Assembly: GCA_028066245.1 (NCBI GenBank)
Contig: JALCBR010000003.1
Location: 86,322 to 150,321 of the forward strand
Length of the DNA: 64,000 bases
Reading direction: 5' to 3'
DNA from: Pirellulales bacterium
GTDB lineage: Bacteria; Planctomycetota; Planctomycetia; Pirellulales; S012-138
A program made the translations under genes and the position numbers. This document shows positions 46,282 through 54,048 of the stretch, piece after piece (position 1 is the stretch's first letter; each line of letters starts with the position of its first letter). The notes beneath the pieces were generated by a model. That model saw only the letters and a list, made by a program, of their open reading frames with translations. It did no database searches and was not told the DNA's origin.

Positions 46282-47148
46282 ATGACCGTTTCATTTGAAG
46301 AACTGGCCGGCTCTCCCATCATTCGTGTGAACGAAGATGGTACACAAGCGGTGCGACACTTCCGCGTCGCTTGGTCCGACTGGCTGACCTTCGCGCGAGA
46401 ATTGGTGGGTGAGTATCGCGTGGTCGGAAGATCGTTCGCTTTTATTCCGCCCCAGAGTTTTCCTGGTTTCGAGAACATGCTGGTGCGCGAATTGGACGTA
46501 GAGCCGTTTGAACCCAGCGGCCCAGACGGTTCTACGGTCAGCACGCTCACCTCGGGCGTCAATCAATACCCCAGTGGTGGAGCACGGGTCACGGCCACTT
46601 ATGAGGCCATGTTTGACGCGGATAACAAACCACGACCAGACCTGCCCGAACCACCGGAAGGAACTTTTCTGAGCTACAAAGCCGATCTCGGCTCGCAGTG
46701 CATTGCCACACCAGGGCGGACGTGGCGGTGGGACGATCCTCCGGATCACCCTCCTTTACCGCCGGACATTCAGCCGGGTGTCCAAGTGGCCGAAGGCTCC
46801 TTTGAATTGACATGGCACCGCGTTCCACTGCCGCCGTGGAATTTGATTCGCGAACTGCGGGGCAAGTTGAACTCTGCGACGTTTGTCGGCTCGCCACCGG
46901 GCACTGTGCTCTTTACGGGCGCCAAAATCACCCGTGAGTTTCACATCTTTCGCACCGGAGGATTCTGGAAAGTGCGTTACTCCTTCCTAGAAAGCACTCA
47001 CGAACTCTCCAGCGGGGCGCTCGTTGGCTGGAATTACTTCTACAAAGAAACTCCTGTCTCCGGCGAGCATTGGGTGGCAATCGCGGACGAAGACAACAAC
47101 CGCCCGTACGTGTCCGCAGATCTGACACAGTTGTTTACGTTTGGGTGA
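46282..47148 (+). CDS. Virion-block protein of unknown role
   Basis: 288 residues. Most of the sequence is beta-rich with aromatic and Pro residues: IIRVNEDGTQAVRHFRVAW, FIPPQSFPGFENMLVRELDV, GTFLSYKADLGSQCIATPGR, SFELTWHRVPLPPWNLIREL and HELSSGALVGWNYFYKETP. It has one Trp-Pro-rich loop near residue 200. Proteins like this occur in planctomycete phage-like regions, to my recollection, but have no named function. The start is the ATG at 46282. Its stop overlaps a GTG of the next open frame. Confidence 0.5.
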   Translation: MTVSFEELAGSPIIRVNEDGTQAVRHFRVAWSDWLTFARELVGEYRVVGRSFAFIPPQSFPGFENMLVRELDVEPFEPSGPDGSTVSTLTSGVNQYPSGGARVTATYEAMFDADNKPRPDLPEPPEGTFLSYKADLGSQCIATPGRTWRWDDPPDHPPLPPDIQPGVQVAEGSFELTWHRVPLPPWNLIRELRGKLNSATFVGSPPGTVLFTGAKITREFHIFRTGGFWKVRYSFLESTHELSSGALVGWNYFYKETPVSGEHWVAIADEDNNRPYVSADLTQLFTFG

Positions 47149-47167
47149 GACGCAGACAGATCACTTC

Positions 47168-47608
47168 ATGACATTCTTCCCTCGCAAACTGTCACCAGAT
47201 GAAGAGATTTCTCGGGAGACCGTCAATCGGTTGATTGACGAGATCGCCGAGATGCGACGGCAGTCGCGCACAAGAGAATCTGGAGAGGGTGCACCCGCTG
47301 GCGGTGTGTCACCTCAGGTCAACGTCGCTAGTCCGCTGGGGCTGAGAAAACAGGCGGGAAGCGCAGTGATCTCGAATCACCCGGCAGAGTATGACGAGTT
47401 AGTCGAGCTCGTAACAGATTTGCACTTGGGCGGTTCTGCAACTGCCAAGGTCCTAACGTATGACGGCGTTGCTTGGGTTGAAGCCGAAACCGAAGAGCTA
47501 ACCGTGCACGACGCGATCGGCACGTTCGAGGGAATCATTGGCGCTCGAGCATTAGTCAAGTTCCATCGTCGCAGCGGCCGCTGGATTGTCTGGCAGTTGC
47601 GCTGCTAG
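47168..47608 (+). CDS. Virion-block protein, possibly trimeric fibre
   Basis: 146 residues from the ATG at 47168. The first 50 residues are a charged helix (EEISRETVNRLIDEIAEMRRQ) that could form a coiled-coil stalk, followed by a Gly/Ser-rich stretch and a beta-rich head (NHPAEYDELVELVTDLHLGG, VLTYDGVAWVEAETEELTVH, ALVKFHRRSGRWIVWQLRC). A stalk plus head is a common fibre layout, but no repeats or collar motif are seen. The gene is the last before a minus-strand gene interrupts the row. Confidence 0.45.
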   Translation: MTFFPRKLSPDEEISRETVNRLIDEIAEMRRQSRTRESGEGAPAGGVSPQVNVASPLGLRKQAGSAVISNHPAEYDELVELVTDLHLGGSATAKVLTYDGVAWVEAETEELTVHDAIGTFEGIIGARALVKFHRRSGRWIVWQLRC

Positions 47609-47629
47609 GTGCGGCCAATGCGGAGTCAC

Positions 47630-48286
47630 CTAATGCATCTTGCGAAGATCATCCACGTCACCGTGAGTCTGGTTCGGCCCAGCACTACTGAGTTCGTAGG
47701 AGAATCTCCCCAAACGCTGATATCGCAGCGGCATCCCCCAAGCATCTTTGCGGCCCGCCAGAATCTCCACAGCTTCCGTCGCCGAAACACCACCCACGCT
47801 GAGATCGCTCGCATCCTGTAACTCTCTGTCGACTTCATCAAGCAGAGCCTCTGTCGATGCGATCATCTTCTCAACAGATCGCGTCCCCAACAATTCCAAC
47901 TCGGCAGCGAGGATCATGGTTCCGCAAACGCCTGTGCCAAGGCTGCCGATGATTCCAATCCAAATACCGATAGCGGCAATCTCCCGTCGCGGACGAAACA
48001 TGGCCGAGACGCAAACGAAAAACCCGACGACTGTCAGCAGAGAGACTGCCAGCAATCCCCAATGCACGGGCGTAGCTTCACCCCATCGCTCTTCAAACAA
48101 CTTTACTAGCAACCAAGCTGAAGCGAAAATGCCGGCGATTTCCAAAATCAGGCCAACCCAGACGCGGCGCGCGTTACCCCGTGCCGGGGAGGGTTCGCGC
48201 ATGAGTTTTCCCTGCTTGATCTCCGCAGTTTCGCCTTGTGGCGTTTCTGGATTGACTGGCGAAGAATCGACTGAGAAATCAGTCAT
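47630..48286 (-). CDS. Multi-span membrane protein with a pseudopilin-like C-terminal motif
   Basis: 218 residues, start ATG at 48286, running against the virion genes. Three membrane segments are visible: GLILEIAGIFASAWLLVKLF, GLLAVSLLTVVGFFVCVSAM and IGIWIGIIGSLGTGVCGTMI. The C-terminus has AWGMPLRYQRLGRFSYELSS followed by GP and DVDDL, close to the end of type II secretion pseudopilins (DPWGNPYxY, then YxLxSxGxDG, then DDI). That motif normally binds calcium at the pilus tip. How it works on a multi-span protein is not clear. The gene may be cargo carried by the block. Confidence 0.55.
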   Translation of the reverse strand: MTDFSVDSSPVNPETPQGETAEIKQGKLMREPSPARGNARRVWVGLILEIAGIFASAWLLVKLFEERWGEATPVHWGLLAVSLLTVVGFFVCVSAMFRPRREIAAIGIWIGIIGSLGTGVCGTMILAAELELLGTRSVEKMIASTEALLDEVDRELQDASDLSVGGVSATEAVEILAGRKDAWGMPLRYQRLGRFSYELSSAGPNQTHGDVDDLRKMH

Positions 48287-48505
48287 CGAGAGGACCTCAT
48301 CTTTATTGCCGGCGAGCGCCGCGGCTAGTCGCTATGCATTTCGACAGTGCTCTGCGAGATTGCGGTCTCAATTTGCTCACGGATACCCGGATAGGCGATT
48401 TCAATCGGTAGCCAACATAGTAACCCATCTAGCAAATCAGCCGCCAACAGATGAATCACAACCTAGCAGATCGGGAAATGTACCGTTTCCGGGAGGAACC
48501 GACTG

Positions 48506-49066
48506 ATGGCTGGCGGTTATCCATGTTGTTGCCTTCCCGACGGAAGCTCTCAAGAAGGAAGTTCCGCAGGTGGTGGTGGCTCGGGCGGAAGTAGTGATTC
48601 GGTCATCTTTCGCGGTTCCAGCTACATTGGCACAGCCCAGTGCCTGAGTTTCGAGAATGCGCTCTCGCCAGTTGTACTACGTGTGGAGGTCAGTGGAATT
48701 ACTTCCAAAACGTGCTCCGATTGTGCCCTGCTCAACGGTGTTTACTTCACGCCTGCCAGTGTGCTTAACCATCCCACGCGGTGTGCATGGCAACTCAGCT
48801 TTCCGCCTGTGTGTGGGCACTACAGCTTAATCTATGTCGAACTGTTCGCTCCGAACGTCGGCGACTACACCTGGAGTGTCTTGCTCTCGGATCGTCCGTT
48901 CGTGCAATCGCAAGAGCTGATTCTGATCGCGGACGAGCAGCTGCTTCCCGGGCAGATAACAATCGATGATGTTGATGACATCCTGTTGCAAACTGCCAGT
49001 GAATTGAACGCCACGCGCTGCGCGGGAAACAACAGCGCCACGGCACGTGTTTCCGCAGTCGCGTAG
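48506..49066 (+). CDS. Cys-rich virion-block protein
   Basis: 186 residues, ATG start with GGGAGG at -11. The N-terminus carries three Cys in a row, PCCCLPDG, followed by a Gly/Ser linker (residues 19-30) and a beta-rich body with more Cys: TAQCLSFENALSPVVLRVEV, TSKTCSDCALLNGVYFT, RCAWQLSFPPVCGHYS. The end is helical (DDVDDILLQTASEL). The CCC motif followed by a flexible linker suggests metal or disulfide chemistry or a lipid/thiol anchor, but no family was recognised. The next gene starts 44 bases downstream. Confidence 0.5.
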   Translation: MAGGYPCCCLPDGSSQEGSSAGGGGSGGSSDSVIFRGSSYIGTAQCLSFENALSPVVLRVEVSGITSKTCSDCALLNGVYFTPASVLNHPTRCAWQLSFPPVCGHYSLIYVELFAPNVGDYTWSVLLSDRPFVQSQELILIADEQLLPGQITIDDVDDILLQTASELNATRCAGNNSATARVSAVA

Positions 49067-49110
49067 CGTCAATCCTTGTACGCGGACGCAAAAAAAAGCT
49101 ATCGCCCTCC

Positions 49111-50910
49111 ATGCTATGTGAATTTGAAACGACGCCGGCCCCCAACGTGCTCCGTTGCCGACGATGTGGCTTTGAGGGCAAATTCTCCTTTCCGCCAAGA
49201 CAGGTGCGCCGCACGTGCGACATCATTAACCTGCGCAGTTGGTCACACAATGACCGTTCACGGCGGGGACAACCCTGTCGGCATCTAGGCGAAGAGATTG
49301 GCCGGCGAGAGTGTCAGGGTTGCGCGGGGCGAGTGCTCGTCAAACAGTTTGCCTGCGAGCATCCAAAGCATCAAACGACTTGTTTGGCAGCCTGCCAGAC
49401 TTGCGAGGACTATGAGCTAGACCATCCCCTTGAGCGCCGCCGACAGCGATTGCTGCTGCGCTTTCCGCACGGCTTTGGTGACGCGGTCCAATTGACGACT
49501 GTCTTGCGACACCTCCGCCTGCTCGTACCGCAATGGGAAATCAGTGTAGCTGTCAAACCTGGAATGGAAGCTCTCTTTGTCGGGCTTGTTTCTGAAATCG
49601 TTCCCTTGCTGACACCTTCAACCGGGTACGACATCGAGCGGAGGCTGGCCTGGCACGAACCGACGGAGTGCTACGTAGACAGTCCAGCTACCAAAGCGGA
49701 GAAATGTCTGCGAGAAGTCTTTGAAATTCGACCTTGTTTGCCGTATTGCCGCTACCATGTGCGGCCAGACTCTCGCGCGCGAGCGGATGCGACCGAGTTC
49801 GCCAAGGGTTTGAAAGAACGTTTTCCTGTTCACAGCGGATTTGTCCTCATACACTACCAAGGCAACTCGGCCCGACGGAACAAAAACATCGCCGAGGAGG
49901 TCATCAACGGAGTTTGCCGGCGGATTCTCAAGCTCAACTTCACACCTGTCATTCTCGATTGGGACAATCGCCATGGCCTGACATCGGTCGACCAAGTTGG
50001 CGAAGGAGGAATCGTCTGCCCTGGCGTAAGCCATTCACTCTGGCGTGGCCGCGGGACAGGCGATGCCGGCGCCATCGCAGCGTTGGCGGAGCGCGCCATC
50101 CTGTGCGTGGGAATCGATAGTGGTCCCGGGCATGTGTTTGCCGCCTGCTCAACACCCAGCATCATCGTTTGGACCTGGCATCACCCTTTGCACCACTTCC
50201 CACCGGCGGAATATGTAACGCACCTGGTTCCTGAAAATCACGCGCGACTCCTCCGAGGAGGGGCGAGCAGAGATCTGGGCCTTCAGTTCTTCGACAAGCA
50301 CTACGCTCACCGCTGCTACCGGCGTTTGCCGCTCGCGCTGGAACGATTGGTTGAAGAAAAGCTCGCACCGCAAGATGACAGGCCAACTAGCGCGCAAAGC
50401 CCTTCCCTCAGTGCGGTGACAAACCGAGAGGGTTTGCGGATGCACGCGGACTTATGGGTTAGACATGGAATCGAACGAGATGAAAACGAAGTGATGCGAG
50501 ATTATGTTTCTGGCAACACGGTATGGATGAATGGAATAACTCATCGCCCGCGCACAGTGATTGACTTGGCAGCCGGCATTGGAGCATTCGCTGCTAGTCT
50601 GCACCTGCGCTCGCGACGAACGCGAGTTCTTTGTTGGAACCAAGACGCGACCGCAGGCCACGCCTTAACAGCCAACGTAGGAGACTTCGCCGAGATTATC
50701 CCCCCAGGGCTAAATGGCGAGTTGGTAATGTCGCGAATTTTCGCTTGGGTACATGCTCATGATCGCCCTTTGGACATGCTTCGCTTTGACATCCACTCCA
50801 AACAATCGACAAAGATTGCAATGCGTATCATTGCCGAGTTCCGCGCTACACCTCACTGCGGGTTGATCGATCAACGGAATGCCAAACCCGTGAACCTGGG
50901 CTCTGGTTGA
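49111..50910 (+). CDS. Fusion of Cys-rich zinc module, GT9 glycosyltransferase and methyltransferase-like domain
   Basis: 599 residues in three parts. Residues 1-100 hold about eleven Cys in pairs (CRRCGF, PCRHLGEE, ECQGCAGRV, FACEHPKH, TCLAACQTCEDYE), a zinc-binding module I recall from planctomycete and phage proteins fused to glycosyltransferases. Residues 105-440 are a GT9-like transferase: RLLLRFPHGFGDAVQLTTVL, FVLIHYQGNSARRNKNIAEE, RAILCVGIDSGPGHVFAACS and STPSIIVWTWHHP. Residues 460-599 resemble an FkbM-type methyltransferase core (TVIDLAAGIGAFAASLHL, MLRFDIHSKQSTKIAMRI). It may decorate the particle or a surface sugar. The stop overlaps the following upstream frame of rsfS. Confidence 0.7.
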   Translation: MLCEFETTPAPNVLRCRRCGFEGKFSFPPRQVRRTCDIINLRSWSHNDRSRRGQPCRHLGEEIGRRECQGCAGRVLVKQFACEHPKHQTTCLAACQTCEDYELDHPLERRRQRLLLRFPHGFGDAVQLTTVLRHLRLLVPQWEISVAVKPGMEALFVGLVSEIVPLLTPSTGYDIERRLAWHEPTECYVDSPATKAEKCLREVFEIRPCLPYCRYHVRPDSRARADATEFAKGLKERFPVHSGFVLIHYQGNSARRNKNIAEEVINGVCRRILKLNFTPVILDWDNRHGLTSVDQVGEGGIVCPGVSHSLWRGRGTGDAGAIAALAERAILCVGIDSGPGHVFAACSTPSIIVWTWHHPLHHFPPAEYVTHLVPENHARLLRGGASRDLGLQFFDKHYAHRCYRRLPLALERLVEEKLAPQDDRPTSAQSPSLSAVTNREGLRMHADLWVRHGIERDENEVMRDYVSGNTVWMNGITHRPRTVIDLAAGIGAFAASLHLRSRRTRVLCWNQDATAGHALTANVGDFAEIIPPGLNGELVMSRIFAWVHAHDRPLDMLRFDIHSKQSTKIAMRIIAEFRATPHCGLIDQRNAKPVNLGSG

Positions 50911-50990
50911 TCGGTCCACGTTGTGGGTACAATGCAATTCTCTCCGGCAAACTAAACCATTGTCATGAACCTCCTCACTGCAATTCCCTT

Positions 50991-51383
50991 GTGACTGAGA
51001 GCGACAGCAACAACCAGAGCCTGCAGCTTGCCTTGGCCGCGGCACAAACCGCGCATGACAATCGAGCACGGGATATTTTGATCCTGGACTTGCGCGAGCT
51101 GACGCCTGTCTTTGATTACTTTGTGCTGGCAACCGGAGCCAGCCGTCGGCAGTTGCACGCCATCAGTGAAGACATCGACGACAAGCTGGAGAAAGAGTTG
51201 GGTGACGCGCGTCTGGGTCGCGAGGGCTACGCGGAAAGCCGTTGGATCTTGCTGGACTACGGCGACCTCGTCATTCATCTCTTTGACGATGAGACCCGCG
51301 ACTACTACGGCCTGGAGAACCTTTGGGCGGACGCCCCGCGGAAGAAATTTCCACTAGAAAATGAACAGGCTGACGACGGATAG
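50991..51383 (+). CDS. rsfS: Ribosomal silencing factor
   Basis: 130 residues from the GTG at 50991. RsfS binds uL14 on the large ribosomal subunit and blocks subunit joining when nutrients are short. Family blocks: RARDILILDLRELTPVFDYF, LATGASRRQLHAISEDIDDK, GREGYAESRWILLDYGDLVI and HLFDDETRDYYGLENLWADA, all in order, with the usual C-terminal DYYGLE. The frame is open 28 codons further upstream, overlapping the preceding gene's stop, but that part is not conserved in the family. The close spacing suggests transcription from the phage-like block may read into it. Confidence 0.9.
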   Translation: MTESDSNNQSLQLALAAAQTAHDNRARDILILDLRELTPVFDYFVLATGASRRQLHAISEDIDDKLEKELGDARLGREGYAESRWILLDYGDLVIHLFDDETRDYYGLENLWADAPRKKFPLENEQADDG

Positions 51384-51436
51384 TGCCGAGTGTTCGCAAC
51401 CAACGGCAGCCAAGTGTGGGGCAGGAACGTGTGGCT

Positions 51437-52117
51437 TTATCGCTTGGCGGCATGGCGCTGTGCGTCAAACAACGCCAGCAACGCCACGCCCAAAAAACTG
51501 CTGACCAGGAACGCAGAGAAACCGCCCAATGCTGCGGAAGAAATGCTTGCCACGGCCAATGTCTTCCAGTCTGAAACGTTTTCCAGCCCGCCAAACAGAA
51601 TCACAATCCCGGCATAAGCACCCAATATCGCGCCAGCGGGAATCGGCAGAAACAGCCACCAGCTGAGTGCTCGGCGATGACTCAAATGACTGGGCGGAAC
51701 TTGAGCGCATGCCAGCTCTGTCTCGGCTGCCTGCAACGCAGCGGCGGTACCACGTGTGATCTGACGATTGCCTTTCAACGCTCCTCGCGACAGCCCATCA
51801 TTGGATGGCGTGATCTCCCGGCGATTTGTTTTCGACCCCCAAGCGTTGGCCGCCACGTGACAAAACACAAGCAAGGCAAACCAGACCAGCAACACCGCTG
51901 TGAGCGTGTTTACAACCAGCAAGATTGCCAAAAGCGAAGCAATAGCCGCTACCGCAATCATCAACGTTCGCAAGCTGAATTGCATTCCAATGGCACGATT
52001 GGATTGTGGACTAGCCGGGTCCGCAGGCAAGACTGGCGGTTCACCCGGCTTGACTCCGCCAGTGCCAGATGAGACTGGACTTGAGCATTGATCAAGCGTC
52101 TTAAGAGTGGATGACAT
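51437..52117 (-). CDS. Membrane protein of unknown function with planctomycete-type first helix
   Basis: 226 residues from the ATG at 52117. After a Ser/Pro-rich start it has MQFSLRTLMIAVAAIASLLA, the FSLRTL-type opening helix that marks many planctomycete inner-membrane proteins, then ILLVVNTLTAVLLVWFALLV. Further helices are LSWWLFLPIPAGAILGAYAG and AALGGFSAFLVSSFLGVALL. The loop in the middle is hydrophilic. No catalytic or transport motif was found. The gene converges on rsfS with 53 bases between stops. Confidence 0.6.
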   Translation of the reverse strand: MSSTLKTLDQCSSPVSSGTGGVKPGEPPVLPADPASPQSNRAIGMQFSLRTLMIAVAAIASLLAILLVVNTLTAVLLVWFALLVFCHVAANAWGSKTNRREITPSNDGLSRGALKGNRQITRGTAAALQAAETELACAQVPPSHLSHRRALSWWLFLPIPAGAILGAYAGIVILFGGLENVSDWKTLAVASISSAALGGFSAFLVSSFLGVALLALFDAQRHAAKR

Positions 52118-52220
52118 GGAAACATCTTGCACGAGAGGTCGCTCAGGAGATATCAGAAGCGAAGATCCCCACAGTAGCTATTGAACCCTGGCGGCGGGAA
52201 GCGCGAGAAGAGATGAGTAC

Positions 52221-52260
52221 AAAAAACACGACCCCGTGGCAAACCTGCCGCGGGGTCGTG
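52221..52260 (-). terminator. Strong rho-independent terminator
   Basis: A 15-bp stem with one wobble pair: CACGACCCCG (52227-52236) with CGGGGTCGTG (52251-52260), extended inward by TGGCA/TGCCG around a 4-base AACC loop. Read on the minus strand it is followed directly by six T bases (52221-52226). It ends a transcript coming from the right, so it implies an RNA or gene between 52260 and 52900 on the minus strand. Confidence 0.85.
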
Positions 52261-52288
52261 CCGTTCGGATGACTCGTTCAGACCGGTA

Positions 52289-52456
52289 TCACGCGTTCAA
52301 ATCATTTTGGAAGGGTGAAGAAAGGTTCTGGAGCATTTCTTCAGCTGATTCAAAAGCGCTGCAATCGGCTGTCGTCGTCATCCTTCTGCGCTTCAAAAGG
52401 ACCTGTTTCCTTCGTTCTGACTCCCATCCTAGACTGCTCATTAAACTAGCGAGCAT
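52289..52456 (-). CDS. Possible small protein gene just before a terminator
   Basis: A 55-codon minus-strand frame from an ATG at 52456 to a stop at 52289, ending 28 bases before the strong terminator. The product has a short helix (MLASLMSSLG), a basic stretch (RRKQVLLKRRRM) and a helical end (AFESAEEMLQNLSSPFQNDL). The GGAG upstream is at -14, which is far. A TTG at 52516 would extend it to 75 residues. The strongest argument is its place next to the terminator; an untranslated small RNA is the other reading. Confidence 0.35.
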   Translation of the reverse strand: MLASLMSSLGWESERRKQVLLKRRRMTTTADCSAFESAEEMLQNLSSPFQNDLNA

Positions 52457-52898
52457 TCTCTCGAAATCTCCGCTCAACTGCAATCGAATTGGCAGACATT
52501 GTCCTGATTGCTGCAAACATGTGAGCGGACAGCCGGGAAAACTCTATCAATGAGTGCAACCAATTATTCGCCCACGGATTGCCTATTGCTACTCAACTAA
52601 CTGCCTTCTGCAAACTCTCCGCATGAATGAGCGTGCGAATGTCGCGGCTAAGGTTGTGCTTTTGTGCCTGGCGTTCGGGAAAAAAACCGCGAAAACGCTG
52701 CACAAATTGACTTCGCATCGACGGGTTCAACGACATCCACCTCAACGGGAACATCGGCCATGGACGCGATATGCGTCGAAAAAAATCGGACAAACCACCA
52801 TGAATTTCCATAAAATCACAGTCGACATTTGGGCATTCTGGGCGGACAAGCCCGTGAAATATGTCACGCAGTGGACGTCATCATACAGACCGTGCGAA

Positions 52899-53984
52899 TC
52901 ACCCTAAGACGGAAAGCTGTGGCAAGCTTGGTCCGTCACCGGAGGATTTTGCATCCGCCACGTTTTTCGCAAGCTGCTTGACAATGGCATCAAAATACGG
53001 CGCCGCCTGTTGATCTTCAAACACGCTGGCCGCTTTGCCTGCGTCACCCATCGCACGAATCGGTAGCTGGATGGGCACTTCTCCCAGAAACGAGACTTTC
53101 CGCTCGCTAGCCGCTTGCTTGGCCCCGCCGGTCCCAAAGATGTCATACTTCTTGTCGCAGCCCGGACACTCAAAGAAGCTCATGTTCTCTACAATGCCCA
53201 AGACCGGAATGTTGACCTTTTCAAACATGGCCAGCGCCTTTTCCGCGTCCAGCAGGGCGACTTCCTGCGGTGTGCAGACGACGACTGCTCCCGTCAACGG
53301 CAACATTTGCGAGAGCGTCAAGGCGATATCGCCTGTTCCCGGCGGCATGTCAATGATGATGTAGTCAATGGGGCCCCAATTGGTATCGCGTAAGAACTGC
53401 GTGATGGCGCCATGCAGCATCGGTCCGCGCCACACCACAGCTTCACCGCGCGGGACAACAAACCCCATCGACATCACCTTCAAACCATCGGCCTCAATCG
53501 GCGTGATCCGCTTATCGTTAACAACCGGTTGACCGCTGAGACCCAGCAAGTGAGGAATTGAAGGACCGTAGACATCCGCATCCATCAACCCCACTTTGCA
53601 GCCGGCCCGCTGCAGGCCCACGGCAATGCTTGCCGCGACGGTGCTCTTCCCCACGCCACCCTTACCCGAACCGACCGCAATCACACTCTTGGCCGTAACA
53701 CCAACTTGACCCAAGGCTACCGGAGGACGCTCGTGCACGGCGGCGTGAACGGTCACCTCGCCAGCTTGAGGGCATGCTTCTTTCACGCGCTGGGCCGCCT
53801 TGGCACGAGTCTCAGCCCAAAGCGGTGCGGAATGCGTGGTCAGCGCCAATGTGAAAGACACACGATCCCCATCTACCTGAAAGTCACGCGCTTGTCCTTG
53901 CTGAACCACGTTGTGTCCGGATTCCGGATCACGAAAGTCGGCCAAGGCTTTTTCGATATCAGCGGCCGAAAGTTTTTGAGCCAT
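52899..53984 (-). CDS. mrp: Mrp/NBP35-type iron-sulfur cluster carrier
   Basis: 361 residues. An N-terminal MIP18/DUF59-type domain (residues 5-85) precedes the P-loop NTPase. The Walker A is GSGKGGVGKST at about 105-115, with the extra Lys of the deviant MinD type. The iron-sulfur ligands are the CPGC pair near residue 272, following VENMSFFE. DMPPGTGDIALTLSQMLPL and GFVVPRGEAVVWRGPMLHGA are standard Mrp blocks. It carries [4Fe-4S] clusters to apo-proteins, which here may include the complex I peripheral arm. Start ATG at 53984. Confidence 0.95.
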   Translation of the reverse strand: MAQKLSAADIEKALADFRDPESGHNVVQQGQARDFQVDGDRVSFTLALTTHSAPLWAETRAKAAQRVKEACPQAGEVTVHAAVHERPPVALGQVGVTAKSVIAVGSGKGGVGKSTVAASIAVGLQRAGCKVGLMDADVYGPSIPHLLGLSGQPVVNDKRITPIEADGLKVMSMGFVVPRGEAVVWRGPMLHGAITQFLRDTNWGPIDYIIIDMPPGTGDIALTLSQMLPLTGAVVVCTPQEVALLDAEKALAMFEKVNIPVLGIVENMSFFECPGCDKKYDIFGTGGAKQAASERKVSFLGEVPIQLPIRAMGDAGKAASVFEDQQAAPYFDAIVKQLAKNVADAKSSGDGPSLPQLSVLG

Positions 53985-54048
53985 GATGTCTCCGACGTGG
54001 GGCTTGTTCTTCGCGTTTGGTTGGGGTGCAACGTGGAAATACCGTGCG

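Larger units (their letters stand above)
40731..50910 (+). mobile_element. Phage-like virion gene block without packaging or integration genes
   Basis: Genes from 40731 to 50910 on the plus strand follow the usual order of a tailed-phage morphogenesis region: protease, decoration, capsid, connector, completion, tail terminator, tail tube. No terminase, portal, tape measure, integrase, repressor, replication or lysis gene is present on either side; the neighbours are a DUF1080 gene and rsfS. One minus-strand membrane-protein gene (47630-48286) interrupts the row. No flanking direct repeat was found by eye. Limits are approximate. Confidence 0.65.
52118..52898. other. Long, mostly non-coding stretch
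   Basis: About 780 bases between the membrane-protein start and the end of mrp. It holds a strong minus-strand terminator (52221-52260) and a possible small gene (52289-52456). Other open frames resemble nothing I know. The 300 bases next to mrp contain A/T-rich runs but no clear element. Confidence 0.5.
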
